From Acanthochlamys bracteata (lineage: Eukaryota > Streptophyta > Magnoliopsida > Pandanales > Velloziaceae), in contig CM034137.1 in assembly GCA_019914995.1 (NCBI GenBank), positions 124,001-188,000 on the forward strand: a DNA stretch of 64,000 bases, given 5' to 3'. The position numbers and the translations under genes are program-made. Under the pieces are notes generated by a model, which had not been told where the DNA came from, did not search any database, and worked only from the letters and a program-made list of their open reading frames with translations. Below are positions 13,801 through 24,940 of this stretch, one piece after another. Position 1 is the first letter of the stretch. Each line of letters begins with the position of its first letter.

Positions 13801-14223
13801 ATAACGTCGAGAGAGCATTCGAGAAGGGGACCCTGGAGAAGGTGTTGGACCCGAAGGTCCCTGATTGGCCCATGGAGGAAATACCAAGGTTTGCAAAACT
13901 AGCGCTCAAGTGTGCTGAGCTACGGCGGAGAGATCGACCAGACCTCGGCATGGTAGTACTTCCGGAGCTCAACAGGCTAAGAGCTCTTGCAGAATCCAGC
14001 TTGCGACAACGCGGGTCTCCATGGATGCACTCCAGGAGCTACAAGGTACATTAAACATAAAACTACATGATCTGAAACATCTTGTTTTGGTGAGGTGATG
14101 TTGCTCTAAGTTATTTCTTTTCAGGAATCAAGGATCGAAAGTCATCATGGTAGCGTATCAGAGATTCAGGCAACAGCATCATCTTTCCCTGAGCTTCATT
14201 TTCAGGAGATGAGAAACATGTAG
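10825..14223 (+). CDS. USP-domain receptor-like cytoplasmic kinase (RLCK-IX type)
   Basis: Predicted soluble Ser/Thr kinase with an N-terminal universal stress protein fold. Ten coding exons: 10825-11020, 11237-11352, 11523-11644, 11735-11913, 11997-12036, 12215-12575, 12656-12733, 12857-13198, 13308-14045 and 14125-14223. Phases agree throughout and give 756 aa. The USP domain (about 15-175) opens with [15 protein letters not shown] Ser/Pro-rich linker and a short coiled segment ([11 protein letters not shown]) follow. The kinase has a Gly loop GEGGYG (442), Lys 462, HRDLKPAN (Asp 557) and DVG (Asp 575) in place of DFG, which is usual in this subfamily. The C-terminus is a short Ser/His-rich tail with no U-box, so it matches the kinase-only USP proteins rather than PUB32/33/51-type ligases. 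The donor after exon 8 (GAG|GTCATT) is weak. Read-through there stops at once. Confidence 0.93.
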
Positions 14224-15057
14224 TCTATAGTATACGTTGTTGTACTGTTCATAAGATTTTATTTTCGTGCTTGGGACTAATAACAAGAGTAATTATTTTA
14301 AGTCCCTGCTTCAACATTTAGATTGTGTATTGATAGTATACTCATGAATGCTTTACAAATCTATTAATAAAGATGTTTGTATCTAATCTTGAAAATGGAA
14401 TCATTCGTTCTGAGTTCTTGATGGTAAATGGTCAAAATTGACCAAATGAATGAGGTCAACGCCTGGTCAGCAGGTTTGGATCACTAGCTAGACACGTTAC
14501 CCTCTGCTTCTTTCTTTCCTCTTCGGCACAGATCAGTAGTCTGAGCACTCTAATAAGTGCGTAAAATTTTTTTAAAAATAAAGTAAAAATAAAATTTAAT
14601 ATTTATATTTTAATAAATTTTAGAAATATATTAAAAATTAAAAAAATATAATTATATTAAAAAATATGTCAATAAAAAAAATTTAAACTGAAGTATCATA
14701 TGTGAAAATTAAATTTTAAATTTTTCGTATAATTAAAATATATAAATTATTTAAAATTTAAAATTTGATTAAAAAAAATAAAATTACTGAATTTGAATAG
14801 AAGTAATTAATGTACTATTAACTTTTATTATTTTTATTTAGCAACGAATTTATAAAATTAATATGAAGAAAATTTTTTTATTAATCTCGACCGGATCATC
14901 GGAGTGTAATCAGGAAAAAAGAGTAATGCTGCTGCTGTTATAATTTTTTTGAATGTTCCTATCTTACCCATGTTTCTTCGTTGTATTTACGCTATCGATT
15001 CGCTTTTCTTCGCCGCTCCTCTGAACTCTCTCCTCGCCGCCGTTGATCGAGGAAGCC
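14224..15057. other. Intergenic AT-rich region
   Basis: After the 3' flank of the kinase gene, positions 14560-14880 are almost pure A/T and resemble the interiors of the MITE-like repeats elsewhere. No matching terminal repeats could be defined. The last 120 bases are the leader of NRPB9. No other gene seen. Confidence 0.45.
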
Positions 15058-16746
15058 ATGAGCACTTTAAAGTTCTGCAGAGATTGGTGAGATTTTTTTT
15101 CTTCTAAAAATCTTAATTGACATTCTATTGTTTCTCCCGAGTGGAATTTCTCTCTTGGCTTCGACTAATGTATGGAATTTATACTAATTTAAATTAATGG
15201 ATTTGGTTTTAATGGCAGCAACAACATTCTGTATCCAACGGAGGACAAGGATTATCGCCGCCTTCTCTGGGCTTGCCCATTTTGCGGCTATAAGGTTGGT
15301 GGTTATCTATCTGGAAAACCCTAATATTTACCCATAGCAACACTGTTCCTTTCGTCAACACTGTAATTAAAATGAAATTTTAGACTTTTTTATTTTCTTA
15401 ATTCTGTGCTGTATGAGGTTGATTTAGCTGAAGCTTCTCATCTAACTGGAATATTGGGGAATTTTCTGAATAGGTCACAACAATTTGTATCCTCTAACTC
15501 TATTCAACTGCGGTTCTCCTCAGCATGCTTTGCTTTGAATGTAATTGGTGTACATTTGGAATTGGGGCTAATATATCAACTGCAATTTAAGACAGATCTT
15601 TGTTTATCTGAATACTTCGATGAACTATATGGATCCTCAATTGATTAAAGTTTGGCCTAGATTATCATGGTTCCATTGATTTATTTATTGGAAGTGCTTA
15701 GATTTAAAATGAAGAAATGCTCTTCTGAAGTTGCTTTTTGCATGCAGGAGATTGCTGATAATAACTGGGTGTATAGAGTTGAACTGAATCGACCTTCTGC
15801 TGACAAAAGTGGCACTGATCCAACCACCAACCCTACTCTTCCCCGTACCAAGAATGTTAAATGTGCCAACTGCAGTTATGGAGAAGCTGTGTTCTATGAG
15901 GTTAGTTTTTTGTAGCGATTGCAGTAGTTGAACACGACTTTTTATTCTGCCTCCTTTCCAGACAATGCAGTTGAGTTCTCGTGTCTAAGTTGAATAGAAA
16001 ATGGGTGCCTACAGCAGCTTCAATTCTTCGGTATGAAGTGCAGTGCTTATCTAGAATAAGATGACTGTCTCATCAAACACATTGTATATGCAAATATGAA
16101 GAAACTATAGGAACAATGCAGCTCAATTAAGATTCTGCAGTTTCTATGGATTACAGTTTTGTTAGACGCTTTGCAAAAAAAGACTCTCATTTGCCTTTAC
16201 TAATGTTCTTCTGTGACCTATGCTTTCCAAGTACCTGAATGGTTCTATGAAGTTGTGGAATGAAATCTTCAAATAAAAGGAGAATGCAGACTTGATTATT
16301 TAGTACCGATACCATTACAGAATAAAAAAAAAGCATGCTTTGCAGTAGCGCAGTCGTGTATTTATGGCAAACATTGCTCATGAGATGTAGGCTGATGATA
16401 GTAGTGTCTGAAACATATCTCAGAAAAGGGAAGAAAAAAGAGTCTGATTTGAACTGCAAAGTAAGCAACCTCTAGACATGAAGTTGACCTTGTTATCCGT
16501 TATAGATATCTTTCAATCAAATGGTAATAGTCTCCGAAACTGACCAGAGAGTACTTTCTTCTTGAATTTTGTTTCATGGCGTGTAAACTGACCAGAGAGT
16601 ACTTGTCCTGAATGTTATTTAGTACCTCGCTACTATGTACAAAATTTTGTTTGTTTACTTGGCAGGCACCTGCAAAGGGGGAGCAAGGTATGGCGCTTTA
16701 TTTCGCATGCTGCAGGCCACAATGCGGTCACAGATGGAGAGACTGA
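15058..16746 (+). CDS. NRPB9: DNA-directed RNA polymerases II/IV/V subunit 9
   Basis: Small zinc-ribbon subunit of nuclear RNA polymerase II, shared in plants with Pol IV and V. It acts in start-site selection and transcript fidelity. Four exons: 15058-15086, 15219-15294, 15748-15900 and 16666-16746. They give 112 aa against about 114 in Arabidopsis. The N-terminal ribbon has Cys 7, 10, 29 and 32 (CRDC and CPFC). The C-terminal TFIIS-like ribbon has Cys 74 and 77 (CANC) and a CCRPQC segment near residues 101-106, ending GHRWRD as expected. The first exon has only 29 coding bases and ends inside the first zinc motif. The long third intron (15901-16665) has no visible insertion. Confidence 0.96.
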
Positions 16747-17209
16747 AAAATGTCGCTAGCTGGCTAGCTTCCTATTTTGCGTATAATCAGCATGTGACCT
16801 CCCTCCATTGTGTTTGCATAGGAACTAAAAGGCGTTGCGCCTATTAAATATTAACATCTCTGAGATAATTTGTGCATCTTTGTTGGTGAATGCTGAGAAT
16901 AGAATGGCTTTACATTTTGTTTAGCGGAGTTTTCTTCTGAGCATTTTTCATAGCATTGCCTGTATGTATTCCCGCCAAAACCAGCTAACCGCTTTTTGCT
17001 TGTTTACCTTGCAAATTTCCAATTCTCGTAATCAGAGCAGAGCTGCTGTGTGGCACGTGTCCCTCTCCTTACTACACCTGTAAAAAAGGTTTAAAGCTTC
17101 CTCTTCTCCTCTTTGTCTTTTGGTGGTAGCACTGATCGATACAGAGCAGAAGAAGCAAGGAAGTCATTCGTTCTTTTGTTCTCTGCTTCATTCTCTCGTG
17201 TATACATAG

Positions 17210-17775
17210 ATGGAAAGAAGTCGCCGTGGCCGGAACAGGTGGTTGGTTTACTGCGGCCGTCGGCCGGGGCTGAAGTTTGTGGCCGAGCTCGGAAAGAGGA
17301 CAGCGTCTGCGAACACAACCTCTAATACAGAGATCGCGATCGGTGAGACTCCATATCATCGTCATCATCATCATCACCATCATCGTCAAAGCCTCATCAT
17401 GGCGGATTTCCTGAGCTGCTGTTACTTGTGCAGCAAAAACCTTCAAGGGAAAGACATCTACATGTTCAGGTAACACTATTCGATTGATGGTTAATTTATT
17501 CCTACAGGTTGATTGACTCTTTTGCGAGGCAATTCTTTGTTGTTGAAATCGATCAGAACACGTAGTTATTATACCGTTGACAAATTTTGAACGATTAAAA
17601 TATTTGTTGCAGAGGCGACAAGGCGTTCTGCAGCGATGAGTGCCGGCAGCGCCATATGGCTTGCGTAGCAGTCGAGGAAGACGAACCAGATGACACGTCA
17701 TCAACATCGACTGATCAGATGCCCGCCTACTCCGGCACCAGCTGCCACTTCTTCGCTGGTGTTGTAGCTGCCTGA
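17210..17775 (+). CDS. FCS-like zinc finger (FLZ, DUF581) protein
   Basis: FLZ proteins are plant adaptor proteins that bind SnRK1 kinase subunits through a short zinc finger. Two exons, 17210-17469 and 17613-17775, give 140 aa. The FLZ domain covers about residues 64-107: FLSCCYLCSKNL (Cys 71 and 74), GKDIYMFRGDKAFCSDEC (Cys 93 and 97) and then RQRHM. The intron falls after KDIYMFR, inside the zinc finger. Upstream of the finger is a run of seven histidines flanked by Arg (about 50-59), coded by a CAT/CAC repeat. The C-terminal tail is acidic and Ser/Thr-rich. The gene follows NRPB9 on the same strand, with about 460 bases between stop and start. Confidence 0.92.
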
Positions 17776-19053
17776 TAGCCTTCGTCTTCGCCAAGCCCAT
17801 ATATACGATCATACTCTTTCACCTTTATTATTTATCTTTTACTTGATAATTTGATTGATATATCACTCTGACGAGTATCACAGTTGTAGTCAAAATCAAA
17901 GGGAGGGAAATTAACATAGAAGAGAGGAACTCAAAAAAGAAAAAATTCTTTTTTGTTGCCATTTGTTAACACTTCAGGCAGGAAAACATTGACAATGCCC
18001 ACCTTATAACGTTGTCCGTTGGCTCTAAATTTATTCTGAATGATATAAACATTTTTATACTATAAAATTTTATTTTTATTTTTATTTATTTTTAATAAAA
18101 AAATTTATTTTAAAAAATTAACATATTTTTTATTCAGAAAGATCAATTTAGTAAGCACTTGCTAACATCCACCTTTTGCCCAGTTCAATTGGTGACCCAA
18201 CTCATTATTAAAATTAATCTACACCACTTTTCTTTGTGAGCCATGACATGATTGATTTCTACATTAAGATTGTCTCTTTTAACCAAAGATAAATTACTAA
18301 AAAATAAATTACCATCATGACCATTAAAACTAAATTTAATTTTTATATTTCTTATAAAATAAAAAATCTAAAAATGAGTCTTTGTATATTTTTTGTAGTT
18401 AAAATAAGTTTGAAGTGATTTTTTATAAAAAAAAGAGGTGAAAAAAACACACACTAATATTTCATATATGTAGTAAAAACTTTTCCATCCAACAAGATTG
18501 ACATGAGATCCAGCATCTGTCCTGTGAGACTAGCTTTCAGGTGCGTTTGGAATTGGTTATTTGATAATTTTTTTTAAAATAGAAAATATAATTTTTTTTA
18601 AAAATAAATTTTATTTTTTTTATTTCAAAAAATTAATAAAAATATATAAAAAAATTTTATTACGTAAAATATTTATATATTTTTTAAATTTTTAAATACT
18701 TATAAAAAATATATTTAAAAATATAAAATTAAAAATTAAAAAATTTTGTTGAGAAAATGGAAAGCCAAATGCACATCAAAGCAGACATGCTATGTCCATA
18801 ACATCAAATTGCTAGACCATTTTACTTCGAGTACAAACGAACATTAAGTACCATGTGCCTTTACAAGAGGGTACATAAAGCACCACAGTATCATTCTTCA
18901 TTCAGTATACATGAGCACACATACATGCCAAGGTTCTAACATCGAGGAAACCAAAAACAGGACAAACGAGAAAAACAATGATAGAAAATATAAAAAACAA
19001 CAGAGAGACGGACAATTAAGCTCCCAGCTCATATGCCATGCCCCATGGACTCA
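17776..19053. other. Convergent intergenic region between FLZ and UBP1
   Basis: It contains the 3' flanks of two convergent genes, an AT-rich stretch at 18050-18130 and one well-bounded MITE at 18540-18775. No gene is supported. Confidence 0.5.
18540..18775. repeat. Tourist-like MITE, copy E, with TCA target duplication
   Basis: An AT-rich element of 236 bp. The left end is GGTGCGTTTGGAATTGG and the reverse complement of the right end is TGTGCATTTGGCTTTCC. It is flanked by TCA at 18537-18539 and TCA at 18776-18778, a 3-bp TNA duplication as made by PIF/Harbinger-type insertion. It shares TTGAGAAAATGG near the right end with copy D at 50391. No coding capacity. Confidence 0.75.
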
Positions 19054-22000
19054 CTAGTAATACATCATCTGCTGGGCAGCCGCTACATTCTGGAAACCGC
19101 CATCGTATATTGCCTGGCTGGCTCCAGCACCCATTCCCATTGCAGCTTGCTTAAGCTGACCTTGTGCTTGCATCAATGCTGGGTTGGTATTCACCTTGCC
19201 CAGTGCAAGTGCCCTTTCATAGGCAAGGAGGTCCGTCGCTGAAAACACAGGGAAGGAGGGACCAGCAACTGGTGGCGGCAGTGGTGTTGATGCTGTTCCA
19301 GGAGGTGTGGGCTTGCTGCCCCACGAACACTGAGAATTGAAGAGGGAAAAAACGTTTAAGGGAAACAACAAACATTATCTCTTCAAAATACACTCAAGGA
19401 CCATGAAAGAAACAAGTACAACCAAGAGCAAAGGGTTGCGTTTATCCAAATGGCAAGGACGCAGATGAAGCAAAAGCAGAAAATAAACGATGCAAATAAC
19501 TAAAAAGACCATTACTAACACAGTGGCTTCCAAATAGAAATAAATCTGAAGCTGAGTGATAACCTAAGTTCTTATTCACGACGTGGTTCCATATTGCAAT
19601 ACGTATGTATTTCTTAATATTATTTAATAGAGCTGTTGACCACTCTATAAGTTAAAAATGCAAAAATAATAAAAACCAATAAATTTTTTAGTCAAAGGAA
19701 AAGCATCCAAATTTGAAGTGCAGAATCAGTAGACTCCAACTATAGATAATCTAATATAAAAGATAATTCAAGAAACCCAAGATGTACCTTGATTGGTTTT
19801 CCATAAAGAATACGAGCATTCCCCATATGTATTGCCAGGGCAGCTTCTGAATGGCTACTGTATCGAACAAAACCAAAGCCTTTGTCCCGTTGAACACGAA
19901 CATCCTCAATTACCCCAGCACCAAGGGCATGAAAGAACAGGTGGAGGTCAAGCTGAGTAACCTGGAATTTTATAAGAACATTAAGATAAGAAATGCTCTG
20001 TTGTTCACAGACTGAAAGTAACAATAGTCATCCCTCAACATTAATAGTTAGGCTCTTCTGCAGACAAGGATCAGCTCTAAAAGAAAAAAAGGCATGCTTA
20101 GGAGATATTCATTACACCACCAAAACCATAGGAAACACGATCTTACAGCTCTATAAGATCTACAGACATATCAGACAAAGCTATCACTTGCCTCCGGAGT
20201 AAGGTTGCCGACATAAACAGTAGTATATTGCGGGTTGTTTTCTGGAGCATCAGCAGCAGGAGCTTCTTTACCATCTTCTGTAGGAAGGCAGCATCATGTT
20301 ACTGATAAGCCACAAGAAGAAACATAGATGATGACAATCTATGATGACATCTATATGAGAATATTAAATTCCTTAGGAGCAGTTAAACTTCATGGCTCAT
20401 TATATACTAAAATCAAAATTTGGTTTCTGGCTTGGTAAATCATATTTAACGGCTAATACCCTCTATTTTCCAAGTCACCAACCTGATGGTCCGCTCATTG
20501 TGTCCCTCACTACCTTTGTGTCAGTGTTTTGCTTCTCATCATTAGTGCTTGCACCTTTTGTTGCCCAGTTACATCTGATCTGACGACTTCCAAGCCACTT
20601 ACCTATAGAATTAAATGCACAAGTGTAAGACAGCAAATTCCCACAATGAAAACTGAACCACAGATAGAGAAGCTTCAAAAGTTTCAAGTGAGCACAAAAC
20701 CTATAAAGTATATAACAAACAAAAAGTCATGTAATATGCACGAGGGAAGAAAAAATAAATAAATGAGTAACTAAAGCATAACCATGCATACTAAAGAAAA
20801 CCAGTGATAAAAGTATTGCATTTCACTATGTAACCTGCAACTCTAGTTATCTCCAGCAAAAGAACAATTCATAAGATTTAAAATATTAAATGCGACTCCA
20901 AGTTCTATATCAAAGATAAAAGATAGTTTGGAGACATTTTCCACTAATAAGAGACTTCAAACTATGCCTGCAGCTATTGTCTGTATTCGTTAAGGTTGCA
21001 TCCTAAAGAAAAAATTTGTTTGACTGAATCTTACCAGTCAAGTCATTTATAGCGCTTTGTGCATCCTGCAGCAAAATATAAGTGGAAGTGAATAATAAAA
21101 GAGAAAGTATCAGAAAGATAACCCTAATAAGAAAAACCATTTGCAGCACCTGTTGGTTTCGGAAAGAAACAAAGCCAAAACCCCTTGAGCGGCCAGTCTT
21201 TTGGTCCCACATAACCCTTGCGTCCCTAGACAAATAAAGGCAGACACATGTGTAAGTGCTTCGTGAACTACATGAGAATACATGCTGTTCATAAAAACCT
21301 AAAAATACGATTTCAAGGCAATAACATGTCCTGCAAGTACTCCAAAAATGTGGAGCTACACTCGAGTAAAACTTACGAGCAGCTAGGATAAACTGAGAAG
21401 CACGCAAACAGGACAGCATCTGTGACCTCGGGGCTAAGATCACCAACAAAGATGTTGAAGTGCCCTAAAATCCATGAGAAAGAAGACACAGTTTAGACTA
21501 CCTAGGAGCTCATCAGATCTATAAAAAAATAAACTGAATAGTACTTACCCGTAGTATCCTCCCTCTGGCCACTGGCATAGGCCCAGTTGACTTTAATTGG
21601 TTGGCCAAACCTATAATCAAAGAGAGCCAAATAGGTACACTTAACATGACCGAAAAAAGGAGGAATGTGGACAGTTGATGCAGTTACTCACATATGCCTC
21701 CCAGTAAGATTCGCAATAGCGAGTGCTGCTGACCTACGATCAAAATAGTCCACAAAACCATATGAAGACTGCATTTCGAATAGATCAGATGATAGTCAAT
21801 TAACAATAATATAGCAATTGAAATCATAAATCACCAAATAAAATATATATTAAGCACATTGCAACATTATTAGCTATTTCTAGTCCTGAAAAGCCCTAAG
21901 AAGCACAGAAATATTCAAAGACGTAACGAAAAGTCCTAAAAAGAATTAACCAATGGAGGTACTCCACCATAATTCTAACTAAAAAATCCATATATATATC

Positions 22001-23823
22001 GAGGTTAACAGAAACATGCTTTAAGATCAGTAAGATAACAGCGACTATGCTTTAGCGAGAAGACACATAGTTCATACAATCATTTGCAAAATTAACGATT
22101 CCTTATCCCACAAGGTGGGGTCAGTACAATGATTTTTTCACACCATTGTGCTACTTTATGACCAATATCTTGAAATCATAAGAAAGGAAAACAATTTCAC
22201 GCAATCCATGACAATAATTTTCTTGCATCAATGATATGTGTAACAAAAAGATAGTGCAAACACGCAAACAACCCATTTCATGCAATTTAATACAAGCGAT
22301 GAGATCAAATGAAAGACAAGAAGAAAAGATGCAAGAAAGAAACTACAAGAACAAAGAGGCTATCTACCGTATACCTTCCATATGAATACTTCGACATTTA
22401 CAACTAACATTACGTCTAGCATAACACAAACTAAGGCATTAGTAAAGTATATTGTATAAATTGACTGTTTAATCAACAAAACTCGAAATCGTAAGACAGT
22501 GGTCCAATTAAGTAGGCATCTTATTACAGCAACAATGTAATCATAAAATTCCAAACCGGAACGCCATGCAGATTTTTTCCAGAAGTATCAAGACCTTTTC
22601 TTTTCTTATAAGCTTGCACCCTTCCACAGGGCCAGTGCTTTGGAAAACCTCCTGGAGAAGTGCCTCTGTAACTTGAGGGGGAATGTTGCCCACATAGCTA
22701 ATAAAGACAAATGCAAGATAGCACACCCAAGTTAGACATCAAAAAGCACCTATAATTGCAGGTAAAAATTGGAATTTTACGGCAGATAGTAACTGAAAAC
22801 TAGCAAACAAAACACAATGAACAAAAGACGAGCACAAATCTTAAGAGAAAACATATAACTACCAGTAGTAGCTGACTCAATATAAGCACGAATCAACAAG
22901 ATACTTAAATAAGAATGGTATGATAAGCGTTAGCAGAACTCACACACTGCGGCAAGTATTGGGATCAAAACCAAGGGGAAGGTTTCCATTTGGCAGAGGC
23001 TCTATCTGCAAAAGCAACAGAAAGAAAAGAAGACTTTAAATTGAAGTTCCTTAGCAAACACACACACACAACTAATAAAAAGTCCAATTGAAATAGTATT
23101 ATATTTCCAAACATATTAATATCAGATGATAATACATCTTGTGGATCAGATTTGAGCATGGCATTATTTAGGAAAAAGAAAAAATAAAACAAACATGAGA
23201 ACCTTAGTTTCTTAAAGAAACGCACTCTTCTTCTTCTCATCGTGTATAACCAAGATGTATGAACCTAATGAAACATACTACCCAAAATAAGTATATTCAA
23301 AATTAAAATAAGCACACAAACCCAAATTAAAAGAACCTCAAGCTAAACTTCAGTTTAACCCTTCAAATTTGGAGATCACTACAAGCTCAAAAAGAGCTTT
23401 GCGTCAAAATTCCTATTTCTAGAGCAACTTACTACTATAACCAAACGGTAAGAATGAAGTGAACCGCAAACGCTGTCAAATCCTTGCCTTCCACAAAACT
23501 CCACCCACCACGATACCATCGAGAAACACCAAGGCATACCAATTTCTTTCGCAATTCCCAGATAGAACCAAATCCAAGTATGTTTAGCATAAGATTGAAA
23601 GAAATTACCAACAACAACAACAATACACGAAACCTCACAACCATTGAAAGTACCATAAACTCCGAGTAAAATAATATAAATTAATTCAAAATTAAAATTG
23701 GATTACCTGAGGTTGGGCGATAAGACCCGAGTGATAAAGAGATTGCTGTTGCTGCATCAGCTCGGCTTGCTGCATCAAAGCAGCCTGCTGTTGCTTGTTC
23801 AATCTCTGCAGCTGTTGCTGCAT
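19054..23823 (-). CDS. UBP1B: Oligouridylate-binding protein, UBP1 type (three RRMs)
   Basis: TIA-1-like nuclear and stress-granule RNA-binding protein that binds U-rich RNA and affects splicing, mRNA stability and storage. Twelve coding exons on the minus strand: 23823-23707, 23005-22944, 22697-22595, 21768-21692, 21610-21549, 21464-21377, 21225-21150, 21065-21035, 20602-20483, 20277-20192, 19961-19788 and 19329-19054. They give 423 aa, close to Arabidopsis UBP1B. A Gln-rich N-terminus ([16 protein letters not shown]) precedes RRM1 (about 59-133, [11 protein letters not shown]), RRM2 (about 145-220, FNIFVGDLS and RGFGFVSF) and RRM3 (about 264-336, [11 protein letters not shown] and KGFGFVRY). 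The C-terminus is Gly/Ala/Gln-rich. The intron after exon 10 starts with GC (GAG|GCAAGT), a GC-AG intron. The donor after exon 3 (AAG|GTCTTG) is weak. The symbol rests on overall resemblance; UBP1A/B/C are close paralogues. Confidence 0.93.
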
Positions 23824-24529
23824 TATCTCAATTTCTAGGGTTTCCAACAAAATAAAGATCACTCGGTAAGGTCTGAGGAAATGAAAAACTCGAAATTAGA
23901 GAGAAGCAAATCGAAAGAAAAATTAAGGAAAAAAAAACCTTCGAAATCGAAGGGAAAAAAAGAAAAGAAAAAGAATAAAAGTGAAAAAAAAAAAACCAAA
24001 AACAAAGAGTGAAGCTACGAAGGTTCTCGAGCAACAGCACGGAGACCTCGAACACTGAAAAAACACTTAACATTTATCATGTTGCTAATAGTAATATTTT
24101 GAAGAGATACAAATCTTGACGCGCGTTTGGTGCGGATATTTTGTTAACCGTCCGATGACGATCGCAAGAAAGAATATGAACTGTCCCCTGCGACTCTGCG
24201 AGCCTTTGCGTGAGAATTCTTCTTTTTATTTTACCGCGAGAACGGGGGGAGATTGAAACAATCAGGATGGTCGTATAGTGCGGATAGTGTTGCCATTGTG
24301 CGATCAGCAATCCAAGACAGTTTGGGTCGGCTCGTGCCTATGCCTCTTGGTACGGGCGTTTACATACTAGATTGTGTACGGGAAATAGGGGCTGCATCAA
24401 TTGAAAAATCTCAGCTAGGATCTCTATGTAAATGTTCGAGAGGCAGGGGTTTCCTCGTAAACTTACATCTATTTTTGTTTTTTGGTTTTTCTGTTTGAGA
24501 AGGTTGAATTTTTATATGAAACGAATAAA
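23824..24529. other. Divergent region between UBP1 and the small acidic protein gene
   Basis: It carries the leader of the UBP1 gene, with a TAGGGTTT motif at about 23836 and A-rich stretches at 23920-24000, and the presumed promoter and leader of the plus-strand gene starting at 24530. No repeat or RNA gene was identified. Confidence 0.45.
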
Positions 24530-24940
24530 ATGAAAGGTTTTGCTACAAGAAATCTTCTCGGGAATGCGGCGGCGCTGCTGAGGCACGCCATCGTATTGAC
24601 GCCAGTGCCCCGCTGGAATATTCCCATCACCATTCATTCACGAGGGCTCGCACGGATGCGGAATCACAGCCCAGGAATCTCTCCCAATCCTAAGGGAAAA
24701 GAAGATGAACCGGAATCAGAATTAGAAGGAGAAGAAGCAGAATCAGTCGAGATTGGTAACGATCGCGGCAGTGATAGCGAAAATTTGTCGTATTCTTCGG
24801 AAGAGGCAGATGAGGAGGAAGAATTGGAGGGGTTCACTCTTGATTTTAGTAAGATCCCTTCGATTGGGCCAACTCGCATGCGCCGTCGATGCCCACCTGT
24901 GAGACCCACTAAAGGCTTCGAGTCTGAAGATGACGGATGA
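24530..24940 (+). CDS. Small acidic protein of unknown function, possibly organelle-targeted
   Basis: Intronless frame of 136 aa starting at the ATG of AAAATGAAAGG. I do not recognise the family. The first 45 residues are basic and hydrophobic with few acids (KGFATRNLLGNAAALLRHA), which looks like a mitochondrial or plastid presequence. Residues about 55-100 are very rich in Glu, Asp and Ser (EEADEEEELEG). The C-terminus FTLDFSKIPSIGPTRMRRR and PVRPTKGFESEDDG has mixed composition and looks conserved rather than random. Normal intergenic base composition resumes after the stop. An in-frame extension to 24482 is possible but lacks an ATG. Transcript or homology evidence would settle whether it is a real gene. 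Confidence 0.6.
   Translation: MKGFATRNLLGNAAALLRHAIVLTPVPRWNIPITIHSRGLARMRNHSPGISPNPKGKEDEPESELEGEEAESVEIGNDRGSDSENLSYSSEEADEEEELEGFTLDFSKIPSIGPTRMRRRCPPVRPTKGFESEDDG

Noticed and set aside
17072-17812. A 246-codon open frame on the minus strand opposite the FLZ gene
   Set aside because: It runs antisense through both FLZ exons and the intron. The plus-strand FLZ motifs and splice sites are unambiguous, while the antisense product is low-complexity with Arg and Met runs.
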